Counted from the stretch's first letter, positions 51,018 through 60,559 are shown. The stretch: 64,000 bases of DNA from Cyanidium caldarium (GCA_026184775.1 JANCYW010000006.1:372001-436000), one strand, 5' to 3'. A program made the numbers and translations. Notes: generated from the sequence alone by a model not told the origin.

Positions 51018-53357
51018 GTGCCACCGGGTGACAGCGCCATGGTGGCCAAGAGGGAGAGGGAGGGGGCCGCGGCGGGAGGGAGTTGCGCGGCGTTGGCGCG
51101 GCAAATCCTGCAGAGGGTCGGCGCGGCGGGTGTGGTGTTGGAGCCGAGCGTTGTAGCGGAGGTTTTCGGCGGGGCAGCCACGTCCAAGCGTCCGCGAACG
51201 CTCGGTCTGCCAGGCGGAGAGGCTAACGGTGGGGGAAGTGCTTACGCGTTGAATGACGCGCTTCTGAGTGCGTTGCCTTGCGGGCAGGAGTACAACATCG
51301 ACTTTGCGGTGCGCGTGTCCGGCGGTGCCGATGCGGCCGCCGCGGAGGCCGTGGCGCGCTCCCGTCGTGCGGCAGCAGAGTTGGAGCTTTTGCGGCAGTC
51401 GACGCCGGCGTGCATCGCTATGGAGGATGCGGATATCTTTTTCGATGCTGCCCTGACGCTTTGCGAGTGCGTCTATTGCAAACGTCCGGTGCTGCACACT
51501 CGGTTCTACGAGCACGTCCTGCGGTGCTGCCCGGACGCGGCGGTGCCAGCATTGGTGGAGTGCACCAGGCAGGTGGCCAATATTGGCTCTCAGCTGGCTC
51601 GCGGTGTCGTGGAGCGCGACATGGGCAACTGCGTCTTGGCGCGGGAGGTGCCCGAGTTGTACTTTGCGCAGCTGCTGGACGAGGAGGACGGCAACATACG
51701 GGTGCGCTTTGGGCGTCACGGCAAGCGAATCGGCAAGCTGTACGATTCGCACCTGCTAGCGGCACTGGGTATGGCGAATGCCGCGCTGCTCTCTGCCGGC
51801 GAGGCCACCGCCAATGCGCAGGCGGGCCTCACCGCCGAAGAACTCAGCATGTTTCGGCCGGGACAGGCATACCGAACGTCAGACATCGATGCCACTACCA
51901 ACGGTGCCAGCGAATGTGCCAAGCCGCTGAGCTGGCAACCGTTGGCCTCGAGCGCGTCCCGCAGGTGGAACCTGAAACGCTTCACCGCCGTCGCTCAAGA
52001 GCGGCCGCGTGCCCTCGTCAAAGACGGTAGCACGAGAGCGGCCGCCGCATCCGGGACGGCCACGGCACCGGCTGAGCTGCTGCAGTTGGACTTTTCGTGG
52101 GCGCGCCTGATACAGCTCGCCATGCCTCCGCTGATGCAACGGAACCGGGCGATGGACCGATCGACGGCATCCTCGTCGCCCGAACCATCTTCCACCCGGG
52201 ACGGCGCGCTGGCACCGCGACTGCCATCGCTGGCGGCCATGCTGTATCGGACGCAATCGCACCGGAGTGGGAGTGTCGCATGGCTGACGGAAATGCGACG
52301 GCCGGAACCCGCGCGACCCGGCACCATGGTGTATCACGGCCAGAGCTTTTTTGCTCAACCGGGCACCTTCCTGACCGATCCAGTGCCTGGCAAACCGCGA
52401 TCGACGGTGGCCGCCGATGCACGCGGACCAGGAGATGTGTCCACAGCATCGCGCATGCGTCCATCGGTACCCGCCCATGCGGCTGCACCTCGAATGAACG
52501 TGTTCAGCGACGCACCACTGCCGACGTCGGGCAGAGGCGCGGCTCGTGCATCGTTGCTCGGCAAGCAGTTGGCACCGAACGCGACGGCGGCGAACGGCAG
52601 CCTTCGACACGGTATGATGAACCCATCGCAAGTGCCGAGCGCACACATCCACAGCAACCGCAGCGGGAACAGCGCGAGTTCGGGCTCGATGGCTCGGCCG
52701 GCCAGTCCGTCGCTCAGCCCGAGTCGATCGCCGCACCTGGGATACCTGCAAGCGGCGGCGTCGGTGCCAGTGGATCCGTGCCTGGCGGAGTGGCTGCGAC
52801 GGGACGGCCTGATGCGGGAAATGCTGGCCAATGCGCAACGACAAGTGCTCGCCGGTCGACGGCTCACGCCCGAGGATCAGCGCTCTGCGTGCCGCGCCCT
52901 CGAGCAGCGTCTAATGCAGCAGCGTTTGGTGGCGATCTTGCAGTCGGCGCGACACGCGAGGCAGAGGAGCGAGCACGGCACCGAATCTGCCGACACGCAC
53001 TCGATTCTCAGCGACCTGCCAGCGTTGGGCGAGCAGCAACGGCACGCGCTGTACGATTTTCGTCGGCGCCTCCTGGAGGTGCACACCGCGCAGATGATGC
53101 AGCAAGCGTCGCGTCGCACAGCGGGCCCGCCGCAAATGTCGCTGCACACACCCAGTGAGGTGCCTGTGCCGAGCGCGCTGCGCAACGAGGTGGTGATGCG
53201 GAGTGCGGCAGTGCCGGGCGCCGCCAGCACCAGCACCACGTCGACATCGCCGCCGCCGCGCCCACCGTCGGCCCTCGCATCTTCCGCGTCCGGCAGGGGA
53301 GACGTGCTGGCCACCATCGACAAGGTGCTCGGCATCGAGCGCAGTCGCCAATGGTGA
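51018..53357 (+). CDS. Zinc-knuckle protein, possibly SAGA-related (Sgf11/ATXN7L3-like finger)
   Basis: 779 residues, not recognised as a whole. Near residue 150 it has CVYCKRPVLHTRFYEHVLRC, a C2HC zinc-binding pattern of the kind found in Sgf11, Sgf73 and ATXN7 (C..C...V...R...H...C), which anchor the deubiquitinase module of the SAGA transcription complex. The finger is followed by helical sequence and then by about 300 residues of Ser/Ala/Arg/Met-rich, probably disordered sequence. A helical region near 590-700 contains two Gln/Arg-rich helices (LIMQQRLVAIL-like and HALYDFRRRLLEVHTAQMM). Nuclear role is inference. Met8 is an alternative start. Faces the coiled-coil gene tail-to-tail. Confidence 0.75.
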   Translation: MPPGDSAMVAKREREGAAAGGSCAALARQILQRVGAAGVVLEPSVVAEVFGGAATSKRPRTLGLPGGEANGGGSAYALNDALLSALPCGQEYNIDFAVRVSGGADAAAAEAVARSRRAAAELELLRQSTPACIAMEDADIFFDAALTLCECVYCKRPVLHTRFYEHVLRCCPDAAVPALVECTRQVANIGSQLARGVVERDMGNCVLAREVPELYFAQLLDEEDGNIRVRFGRHGKRIGKLYDSHLLAALGMANAALLSAGEATANAQAGLTAEELSMFRPGQAYRTSDIDATTNGASECAKPLSWQPLASSASRRWNLKRFTAVAQERPRALVKDGSTRAAAASGTATAPAELLQLDFSWARLIQLAMPPLMQRNRAMDRSTASSSPEPSSTRDGALAPRLPSLAAMLYRTQSHRSGSVAWLTEMRRPEPARPGTMVYHGQSFFAQPGTFLTDPVPGKPRSTVAADARGPGDVSTASRMRPSVPAHAAAPRMNVFSDAPLPTSGRGAARASLLGKQLAPNATAANGSLRHGMMNPSQVPSAHIHSNRSGNSASSGSMARPASPSLSPSRSPHLGYLQAAASVPVDPCLAEWLRRDGLMREMLANAQRQVLAGRRLTPEDQRSACRALEQRLMQQRLVAILQSARHARQRSEHGTESADTHSILSDLPALGEQQRHALYDFRRRLLEVHTAQMMQQASRRTAGPPQMSLHTPSEVPVPSALRNEVVMRSAAVPGAASTSTTSTSPPPRPPSALASSASGRGDVLATIDKVLGIERSRQW

Positions 53358-53570
53358 GTGCGCCGTTGCAATGGACGCGGAGTTGCACTCACGATGACAC
53401 CAGGTGATACGGTGAAGGAGGAGGAGGAGGTGGTGGTGGTTTTCGAGGCGTCCATCTCACGCTTTACGGCGCCGAGGTCTCGCTCGCGGGCGCAATCCGT
53501 TCCCCGACGGCAGCGCGCCCCCGTAAAGGTGCCGTTGTGCGAACTCTGCAGCAACCATTCCGCCGCGCAA

Positions 53571-55001
53571 TCACTCCAGACTCTCCGCGCCGCTAGAGTA
53601 GAAGCGCACAAACTCTCTCCATTGCATGTTGGCCTCGCGGCGGCCCACAATGGACAGCCACAATCGGTCAATGACCTCCGCGCTGGGCGCCGGAAAGGTG
53701 CCCGTCAGCCGTTGTGCATCGCTGACGCGCTTATCGGTCAGCCAGTGCTGCCGCAACACGCGCACCACGGCATCGCCAAACATGCGCCGGTCGACCAGGT
53801 TGCCCAGCGGTCGAAAGACCGACTGCCACGCCTTGCGCATGTTCGCGTAGCGGTTCTGGTCATGCAGCTCGCGCACGACGATCTGCCGCACGTCGGAGTC
53901 GATGTGGGACACGCTCGACCGGGGGGTGGAGGCAATGCCCTCCACGTCGGCGCCGGAGAGGCTCGTTTGTCCGAGTTGGGACGCGCCGTCATCCTGGCCA
54001 GGCCCTCTCGGCAGCTCTTCCGTTCTGCTGAGCTCTGCGGCCCATTCGTTATCGACAGGGCACGCGGGTAACGCCGTGGGCGCCGTTTCGACCTGACGAC
54101 GATGCTGTTCGGCCCGGCGCCACTGTTCTAGGCGCTCCGCCCGGGCCTCGGCCTCGCCCCGGGAGATTTTGGCCTCCTCCAAGTCCAGCTCCAGCTGCCG
54201 GATGCGGCGGGACATCCGGGCGCGCAGGTCGCTGATCTCGTCTAGCAGCTCGCGCTTCTCGACCAGCAGCGAGTCGATTTTGGCTTGCAGACCCTGGAAG
54301 AGCAAGCGATCGCGTTGGCGGGAGGAGCGGCGCTCACGACTCTGGTCGGCGGTGTCCACCGATGCCGACCGCTCGACTTGCGCCTCGGGGCGCTCCGCCA
54401 GCGTGTATGACGCCTCTTGCGCCGGAAACGCCTCCAGGCCGGTCGTGTCGCCTCCGTCATCAGCGCCAGCGGTGAGCTGATTGGTGGCAGCGAGGGCGCT
54501 CCTCTCCCCTGGTGGCACATCAGGAGTGGCATGTTCCTCCGCCATCTCTGTCGTCACCTCGATGAGAGCCGCTGCAGTGGCGCGCACTGGCGGTGATGGC
54601 GGTGCCTTGAGGGGCGAGTTGTCAACCGCCGCCGCGGCCGGATAGAGTGTCCAACTCTGGTCGATATCCAGCAGGCCGATTCGGTTGGGCGACTCGTTCT
54701 CGTCAGTCAAAGCTTGTTGGGAGGTGCGATCCTCCGCATGGGCAGGCGGCGTTGGCGCACGCGCGTTGGCGTCACCGTTCACAGCCGCCGCCTCCGGCGT
54801 TTCAGCGGGCGCCTCCCCGCTCGCCTCGGCATCCACGGGCACTCTCCCTGGGGGACAGTGGAGCGCGTCGCTCGGCGGGCGAGAGACATCGTCAAGAGCT
54901 GACACCGACACACGTTGCGCGGTGCCCAACTCCAGCGAGAGCCGTGCGCGCGGCCCGCTGCCGGACTCGCGCCGTGGTGCGTCGGCGAAAGAGGCGTTCA
55001 T
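53571..55001 (-). CDS. Coiled-coil protein of unknown function
   Basis: 476 residues, no recognised family. The N-terminal half is acidic, Ala/Pro/Ser-rich and probably disordered. A long coiled coil covers about residues 225-305 (LLFQGLQAKIDSLLVEKREL, LLDEISDLRARMSRRIRQLE, LDLEEAKISRGEAEARAERL). A linker follows, then a compact, conserved-looking C-terminal domain of about 100 residues with Trp and Arg: MRKAWQSVFRPLGNLVDRRM, VLRQHWLTDKR and RLWLSIVGRREANMQWREFV. Such a layout is common in cytoskeletal or membrane-tethering proteins, but nothing more can be said. I start at MNASFADAP (55001); Met at 55088 is also in frame. Confidence 0.7.
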   Translation of the reverse strand: MNASFADAPRRESGSGPRARLSLELGTAQRVSVSALDDVSRPPSDALHCPPGRVPVDAEASGEAPAETPEAAAVNGDANARAPTPPAHAEDRTSQQALTDENESPNRIGLLDIDQSWTLYPAAAAVDNSPLKAPPSPPVRATAAALIEVTTEMAEEHATPDVPPGERSALAATNQLTAGADDGGDTTGLEAFPAQEASYTLAERPEAQVERSASVDTADQSRERRSSRQRDRLLFQGLQAKIDSLLVEKRELLDEISDLRARMSRRIRQLELDLEEAKISRGEAEARAERLEQWRRAEQHRRQVETAPTALPACPVDNEWAAELSRTEELPRGPGQDDGASQLGQTSLSGADVEGIASTPRSSVSHIDSDVRQIVVRELHDQNRYANMRKAWQSVFRPLGNLVDRRMFGDAVVRVLRQHWLTDKRVSDAQRLTGTFPAPSAEVIDRLWLSIVGRREANMQWREFVRFYSSGAESLE

Positions 55002-55672
55002 AGGGAGCGGTGCAGGCGTGCTCGCTGTGAAAATAAAAGATTGCGATACGCTGGCAAGGTCTCCAGCAGACTTCGCCGCAGGCCTCACTCGCTAACCGTG
55101 CGAGAGAAACGTGCGCGACCGTCGATGAACACCTCTCAATCGCCTGACGCGGTGGGCGCCAACGCTCGGGCAAGAAACCGGTCCGTCCCACTCGAATTTC
55201 GTTTGAAATGCGCAGGCGACGGATTGAGCGTTGAGCGGGAATTCTCAGGTCTGCGGACGTGCTGCCACGGGGCAAATTGGAGTCTTTCAAGGGTTGACGC
55301 TGACCTGAGCCACAACAGGCGCTCTGCAGAAAATACCTGGCGAGTGCACACCGTTGCACATAATCTGGTCTAACTTGCAGACGAGTCTCATGGATGCCTT
55401 GTGCTCAATACGTTTTGACCCGTTGTAGCGCCCGAGAGCCTTTGTCTTGGTGATGAAGCAGCTCAAGTCCGGCACGCAGAGTTGTCCGTTCCCCCCCCCC
55501 CCGAAAAGGCTCCACTACCCGCGTCCACGCATCGGAGGTTTGCCGCCGGTCGCCGCGATCGGACTTTCGTTCCATCATTTTGCGGGTCACGCGGACGCGC
55601 AATGACGTATCGCCAACTTGACCCTATCACACACGGAAAAGCGACGCTGCTTCCGCCTTGCACCGTGCGAAG
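55002..55672. other. Divergent intergenic region, less GC-rich
   Basis: Noticeably richer in A and T than the genes around it, with no clear gene on either strand. It holds a run of twelve C (55491-55502) and an isolated branch-point/acceptor-like string near 55368-55379 without a matching donor. Confidence 0.5.
55491..55502. repeat. Poly-C tract (12 C)
   Basis: Uninterrupted run of twelve C about 170 bases upstream of the helicase start. Length-variable in populations and prone to sequencing error. Confidence 0.95.
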
Positions 55673-56818
55673 ATGGAGGGTACGCCATTTCTGGACATGC
55701 CGCTCAAGGCAGACCTGATTCGAGGCATTGTGTTCCACGGATTCATCAGCGCGTCCCGAGTGCAAGCGTCGGCGTTGCCGCCCATTCTGAACGGACGGGA
55801 CGCCATCTTGTGCGACGCCAACGGCGTAGGGAAGACGACGCTGGTGGCGATAGCCACCCTGCAGCTCGTGGCGACCAATCGCTGCACGACGCAGGCGCTG
55901 CTCCTCTCTCCGACGCGCGAGCTGGCACAGCAAACGGCGCGGCTGATCGAGGCACTTGGCGGCCGATATCTGCAGGTGCGCTGCTTGGCCATCACTGGCG
56001 GCCGAAGCCTGCAGTCCTCGACCAGCCCGTCGGTCGCCCGCGGCACCCCGGCGCATGTTATCAGTGGTACGCCCGGTCGCGTGCTGGACCTGGTGCGAAC
56101 GCGGGGCGCTTCGCTGCTGCGACACGTGCGGCTGGTGGTGATAGACGAGGCGGACGAGATGGTCTCCAGCGGGCTGCACACTCAGTTGCTCAAGATCTGC
56201 CACCTGTTGCCGTCCGACTGCCAAAAGGTGCTCGTTTCGGCCACGTACGGCCGTCCAGAAGTGGACGAACTCATGGAGACGCTGCTTCGCGACCCGGTGT
56301 CCGTCAATTTTGCGCAGCAACTCTGGTCTGCACCGCGCAACGTACAGCAGTACTTTGTGCCCGTGCAAGGCGACGCCTGGAAACTCGATGCGACTTGTGA
56401 CATTTACGACCGCGTTGTGGCGCCGGCGCAGTCCATGATATTTGTCAACGCGTGCGACAAAGCCGAGTGGCTGCACCGAAAGCTTGCCGTCCGCGGCTTT
56501 ACTGCTGGCATGTTGCACGGCGAAATGGGCCAGAGAGACCGAGAGAACGCGGCGCGCGATTTCCGGAGAGGCCACTCAAGGCTGCTCGTCGCAACCGACG
56601 TCGTTGGGCGCGGCTTCGACGTAGCCTCTGTCAGCCTCGTCATCAACTACGATCTTCCTGTTCGTGGTGAGTCGTACGTGCACCGCGTCGGGCGCTGCGG
56701 CCGTTTCGGCAGGAACGGTGTGGCTATCTCTATCGTCAACCAAGAGGAGGTGTTGCGACTGCGCGACATCGAAAAGCAGCTGGATGTCGACGTAAAACTG
56801 TTGCCGAACGCGCTCTAA
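55673..56818 (+). CDS. Divergent eIF4A-like DEAD-box helicase
   Basis: Compact helicase of about 380 residues with only the two RecA domains, as in eIF4A/eIF4A-III/Fal1. It has a Q-motif (GFISASRVQASALPPILNG), LLSPTRELAQQTA, GTPGRVLDL, IDEADEM, SATYG, a TDVVGRGFDVASV motif and YVHRVGRCGRFGRNG. Motif I reads DANGVGKT instead of the usual AQSGTGKT, motif V has RGFDV instead of RGIDV, and motif VI has GRCGR instead of GRSGR or GRGGR. Lys and Thr needed for nucleotide binding remain, so it is probably active. It could be a lineage paralogue of eIF4A-III. Start taken at Met 55673; Met at 55658 is five codons upstream. Confidence 0.88.
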   Translation: MEGTPFLDMPLKADLIRGIVFHGFISASRVQASALPPILNGRDAILCDANGVGKTTLVAIATLQLVATNRCTTQALLLSPTRELAQQTARLIEALGGRYLQVRCLAITGGRSLQSSTSPSVARGTPAHVISGTPGRVLDLVRTRGASLLRHVRLVVIDEADEMVSSGLHTQLLKICHLLPSDCQKVLVSATYGRPEVDELMETLLRDPVSVNFAQQLWSAPRNVQQYFVPVQGDAWKLDATCDIYDRVVAPAQSMIFVNACDKAEWLHRKLAVRGFTAGMLHGEMGQRDRENAARDFRRGHSRLLVATDVVGRGFDVASVSLVINYDLPVRGESYVHRVGRCGRFGRNGVAISIVNQEEVLRLRDIEKQLDVDVKLLPNAL

Positions 56819-56903
56819 GCGATGAAGCCGCGGGAGGCGTGAAGATAGGATATGCGGTTTTGTGTAAAGGAGGTGCGGCGTGTCAAAAACGAAATCTGCA
56901 AGG

Positions 56904-56909
56904 AATAAA
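56904..56909 (+). terminator. Possible polyadenylation signal AATAAA
   Basis: AATAAA lies 86 bases after the helicase stop within an AT-richer island between converging genes. Confidence 0.35.
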
Positions 56910-56990
56910 AATTTGCCGCGAGTCTGAAAATGTTTGAGCCTCTCCGATATTTCACAGTTTTTCCGTAGAGGCCAATTTTGACAGTTTATC

Positions 56991-58889
56991 CTAAATGCGC
57001 CGCACGACGCCACGCCACCGTTCCCCGTTGCTGGTCGACTCTCGCTCCAGTAACGCGAAAGTGCCACCGGCGACGCCCTTGGTCAACGTTCCCGGATTGA
57101 CTATGCATGCGTCGTGCTCCCACACAACGAACGGCTTCAACTTGGATGGTATAATGAACAGCTCCACGCCCCTCAGCTCCAGATGGTTCACAGCACTCAC
57201 GCGTAGCGGCGTGCTCGGTGAAGGCGGGTACAGCGGGTAGAAGCTTTGTTGCCGTAGCGGCTGCTCTGCGGTGCGCATCAAGCGCTCAAAGCCAGAGACT
57301 CCCTTAGCGAGACTGGCTGCGTTCAAATCCTCCAGTGCCGTGGACGCGACACCAGCGACGCGCAGCGGCGGTGCGTCGCTTGACGTCACGGAAAGCACGA
57401 AAGGGTTCGGCGTGCTGATCAGCCCTGCCGGCAGAGCGCCCTCCAGAGGCGGTTGGGGCAGCGCGCACACCGAATGCACGATGTCGTGGCAGGAAGGCGC
57501 CAGAACAATTGTTGTGCAGGGCAGCCGCTCGCGGGCCGCTCGGAGACGCTCCAGCACGCGGTGCTCTAACACGGAGGCGAGGACGACGTCTTGAACATCT
57601 GCGATGCGCCGGTGCCGCTCGTCCAGAAAAGGGCCCAACAGCACGATCACATCCGGACGCATCTCCTCGACGAGCCTCAAAAAGTCCGCTAACGGCTCGT
57701 ATCGCAGATTCAGCGATGTCGTGAACGGACCGGCAGCCACTGCGATGCGGAGCCGTGCGCCGGCGGCGGGCGCAAAGCCCGACGGTGCAGCCGTGGTCGT
57801 GCGCGGTCGGTTCGGCCGAACGTCCGAGGCATCGTCGTACAATTCGCGCACAACAATGCGGTTGCCGTCTGGGTTGGTGCCACGCACGGCAACAATCTGG
57901 CCAGGAAACACGAAGTATTCAGGCAGGGCAGATAGATCGAGGGCCACCATGTCACCCTCTTCGTCTTCAAGCAAGATGGACGGTGCTGCCGATGCCGCCG
58001 CCGCATCGCCCACGTGCATGCGTCCTATCACAACGACGTCGTCTTGGCTTTTGGTACGCAAGCCACAAGCTGATAGCTCCAGGCCGTTCCTCGCCAGAAT
58101 GCGAGAGGCGATGCTCTGGAGCCGCGCTCGCAAAGCCATTACACAATCACCAGGCAACTCGAACATGTACCGGCCCGAGATCGCCTCCGCGCTATCCACC
58201 ACCACGCTGACGCCACCAACGGCAACTGCACTGCCAGCGGCAAGATCATCGAAGGTGCCGGTATCCCCCAGCACCGCATCGGTGCAGCCTTTCTTCTTGC
58301 GCGCCGCGTACGTCTCGTCCGCATCATCATCACCGGGCAGACAAAGCTCTGCTCGAACGCGTTTCCGCGCGCCGGAGCCATCCAAACGCGCCTCGGTCGC
58401 CGCCGAGTTGTGCGTCGACGGCGACCGCTCGGGCGAACCCAACAAGCCCGTCTCATCCTTTTCCCCGACCAGCTCGGACGGTGCCCAGTTCAGCCACATA
58501 TCCAAACTGGGATCAAACCCGAAGCCGCTCAAAGGGGGCCCACGGGCGCGCGGCGCGTCACCCCTGCCCGAGTGCGAGGTCCGCGCCGTCGGCGGCTGCC
58601 GATTTCCTTCCGACGACCGTCTCTGCAGCACTCGACGCTCAAACGCTCGCAGCAGCTCCACTGTCAGGGGCGCTGCATCGTAATCGCGAGCTGGCGAGTT
58701 CACCGCCGCCTGAGCGTGATTCAGCAGGAACTGCTCCAGCTTCCGGAGGAGGCGCCTCCGGTCGACGTCGTACTTGGCGCCCAGGTCCACCAACGCATCC
58801 CGCAACTCTTCCGCATCCCGGCTGCCATTTGGCGCGCCCTGACTCGAATCTAGCAGCAGTCGCGCTTCCTGTAGGGCTTCATCGGTCAT
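56991..58889 (-). CDS. POLA2: DNA polymerase alpha subunit B
   Basis: Accessory (B) subunit of the polymerase alpha-primase complex that starts DNA synthesis at origins and on each Okazaki fragment. Diagnostic sequence lies in the inactive phosphoesterase/OB region: FVFPGQIVAVRGTNPDG, IAVAAGPFTTSLNLRYEPL, PDVIVLLGPFLDERH, VLAPSCHDIVHS, LISTPNPF and HLELRGVELFIIPSKLKPF, ending FVVWEHDACIVNPGTLTKG. The N-terminus (LQEARLLLDSSQGA) fits the small helical domain of POLA2. Met at 58889 (MTDEAL) matches the usual short start; the frame is open to 59057. 632 residues is the normal length. Confidence 0.95.
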   Translation of the reverse strand: MTDEALQEARLLLDSSQGAPNGSRDAEELRDALVDLGAKYDVDRRRLLRKLEQFLLNHAQAAVNSPARDYDAAPLTVELLRAFERRVLQRRSSEGNRQPPTARTSHSGRGDAPRARGPPLSGFGFDPSLDMWLNWAPSELVGEKDETGLLGSPERSPSTHNSAATEARLDGSGARKRVRAELCLPGDDDADETYAARKKKGCTDAVLGDTGTFDDLAAGSAVAVGGVSVVVDSAEAISGRYMFELPGDCVMALRARLQSIASRILARNGLELSACGLRTKSQDDVVVIGRMHVGDAAAASAAPSILLEDEEGDMVALDLSALPEYFVFPGQIVAVRGTNPDGNRIVVRELYDDASDVRPNRPRTTTAAPSGFAPAAGARLRIAVAAGPFTTSLNLRYEPLADFLRLVEEMRPDVIVLLGPFLDERHRRIADVQDVVLASVLEHRVLERLRAARERLPCTTIVLAPSCHDIVHSVCALPQPPLEGALPAGLISTPNPFVLSVTSSDAPPLRVAGVASTALEDLNAASLAKGVSGFERLMRTAEQPLRQQSFYPLYPPSPSTPLRVSAVNHLELRGVELFIIPSKLKPFVVWEHDACIVNPGTLTKGVAGGTFALLERESTSNGERWRGVVRRI

Positions 58890-59092
58890 GGTTTGTCGTG
58901 CGGCCACCACGATGTGGGGCAGACGCCTTGGCGCCAAAACGACGCACCCACGCAGGTGACGATCGGCGTCGCGGGCGTTCGAATCCGTCGGCACCCGAAG
59001 GTGTGGTGAGCGTTGCTGGCGGCGTGTGTAGCGTTTATGCCAGCTCAGGGGGCACATGAACCGATGCGGGCGTGGTTGCTATCTGATTCGCC

Positions 59093-60559
59093 TTACTTCT
59101 TCGCATCTGGGGCTCTCAGGGCGACAAGAACAGCCTCCAACACATCACAGAAGCGGTGGGCGTCCGCAAAGGTGTTGTAGAGTGGCACGGGCGCGACGCG
59201 GAGCACGTCGGGTTCGCGCACGTCACAGACCACTCCATGACGCAACAATCGTGTGTGCACTTCAGCGAGTGCCAGAACGCCGGTCAACTGCAACGAAAGC
59301 TGGCAGCCGCGTTCGTCGCGGTCGCTGGGCGTGAGAACACGCAACTGATCGGCGAGCCGTCGTCGTAACAACAGCTCCAGATATCCGGTGAGCAAAACGG
59401 ATTTGCGGCGCAGCGCTTGCATGCCGCCCGCATCTCGGATGAGCTCCAGCGATGCAATCACCGGCATCAGCGAGAGGACGGGCGGGTTGCTCAGTTGGAA
59501 CCCCACAGCGCCAGCAGCGAGCTCCTGCACCGGCAGCATGCGGAAGCGGCTCTCCCGACGGTTAGCCCACCAGCCACTGAAGCGCGGCACACCATCTGCA
59601 CCTGTCCGGTGGGCATGCCTCTCGTGCACAAAACAGCCGGCCACTGCTCCAGGTCCACCGTTGAGGTACTTGTAAGAGCACCAGCACGCAAAGTCGGGCC
59701 CCCAGTCGTGCAACCGAAGCGGCACGTTGCCCACAGCGTGTGCCAAGTCGAATCCGACGCGCACATCCGGCGACGCTGCGCGTGCTGCCCGCACAATGTG
59801 TTCCATCGGGAGCACTTGTCCAGTCAGGTAATGCACGCCGGGCAGCAGAATCAGGGCCACGTCGCTGGCATGCTCGCGAATGCAGGCCTCGATGTCCTCG
59901 ATCCGATAGTGACCACTGCTGCCGGCTGCCGGCCGCAGGAACACCAGGGCGTCGTCCGGGTCGAGGCCGCGGCACGCCACATGCGATGTCACCGCATATC
60001 GATCCGAGGGGAAGGCGTCCGCCTCCATGAGAATACGGTATCGCTGACTGGTCGGCTGGTAGAAAGCGATCATCATGAGGTGCAAGTTCACCGTCAAGGT
60101 GTTCATGTACACCACCTCGACGGGAAGCGCGCCGACGATGTCCGCACCGCCCGCGTCGATAGCGCGGTCCTCGATGGGCATCCACGGTTCTCCACCCTGG
60201 AAGTGCCCCACAACGCCCAACTGGCTCCACTGTTCCAGGTGCTGCAGCACCCGTTCGCGGGCCCGCCGCGGTTGCAGACCCAGCGAGTTGCCGCAGAGGT
60301 AGACGGCCTCGCCGCCGCCAGCGACAGCCGCGACCGCTCCATTTTCGGGCATGGCGCCGTCGGCACCATGTGCGTCCCCACCGCGATCAGTGTCTGGGGC
60401 GATGGCGCCGCTGAGCGGAATGGCAAACGCCTCGCGGTACTTGCGCAACGGGTCTCGCCGGTCCAACGCCAAGCTGCCACTCCACGACATTACATCCTCG
60501 ATGGACTCGTGCGGCGTCCCCGCCGCCTCCAACAAAAGCCCTTCCAAACTTCTGCGCAT
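59093..60559 (-). CDS. KYNU: Kynureninase
   Basis: PLP enzyme that splits 3-hydroxykynurenine to 3-hydroxyanthranilate and alanine in the tryptophan-to-NAD pathway. Signatures are YLCGNSLGLQPRRA, GVVGHFQGGEPWMPI, FYQPTSQRYRILMEADAFPS, LPGVHYLTGQVLPM, VGFDLAHAVGNVPL and the PLP-binding Lys in WCSYKYLNGGPGAVAG. Later come WWANRRESRF and VCDVREPDVLRVAPVPLYNTF. An Asp/Gly/Ala-rich insert of about 30 residues near position 55-85 is not in animal enzymes. No targeting peptide is seen. The product is the substrate of the HAAO encoded at 48438-48956. It lies 203 bases upstream of POLA2 on the same strand. Confidence 0.97.
   Translation of the reverse strand: MRRSLEGLLLEAAGTPHESIEDVMSWSGSLALDRRDPLRKYREAFAIPLSGAIAPDTDRGGDAHGADGAMPENGAVAAVAGGGEAVYLCGNSLGLQPRRARERVLQHLEQWSQLGVVGHFQGGEPWMPIEDRAIDAGGADIVGALPVEVVYMNTLTVNLHLMMIAFYQPTSQRYRILMEADAFPSDRYAVTSHVACRGLDPDDALVFLRPAAGSSGHYRIEDIEACIREHASDVALILLPGVHYLTGQVLPMEHIVRAARAASPDVRVGFDLAHAVGNVPLRLHDWGPDFACWCSYKYLNGGPGAVAGCFVHERHAHRTGADGVPRFSGWWANRRESRFRMLPVQELAAGAVGFQLSNPPVLSLMPVIASLELIRDAGGMQALRRKSVLLTGYLELLLRRRLADQLRVLTPSDRDERGCQLSLQLTGVLALAEVHTRLLRHGVVCDVREPDVLRVAPVPLYNTFADAHRFCDVLEAVLVALRAPDAKK

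Noticed and set aside
50557-51024. Minus-strand frame with an acidic stretch (EDVEKTMEWVNMSRAAG)
   Set aside because: It overlaps the PDI 3' end, matches no family and is not supported beyond a short stretch.
55368-55379. TCTAACTTGCAG, a good branch-point plus acceptor string
   Set aside because: No matching donor (GTAAGT, GTATGT) is seen upstream on the + strand and no exon is evident on either side.
57314-57332. GCGTTCAAATCCTCC, like a tRNA B box
   Set aside because: It lies inside the POLA2 coding region, with no A box, acceptor stem or cloverleaf around it.
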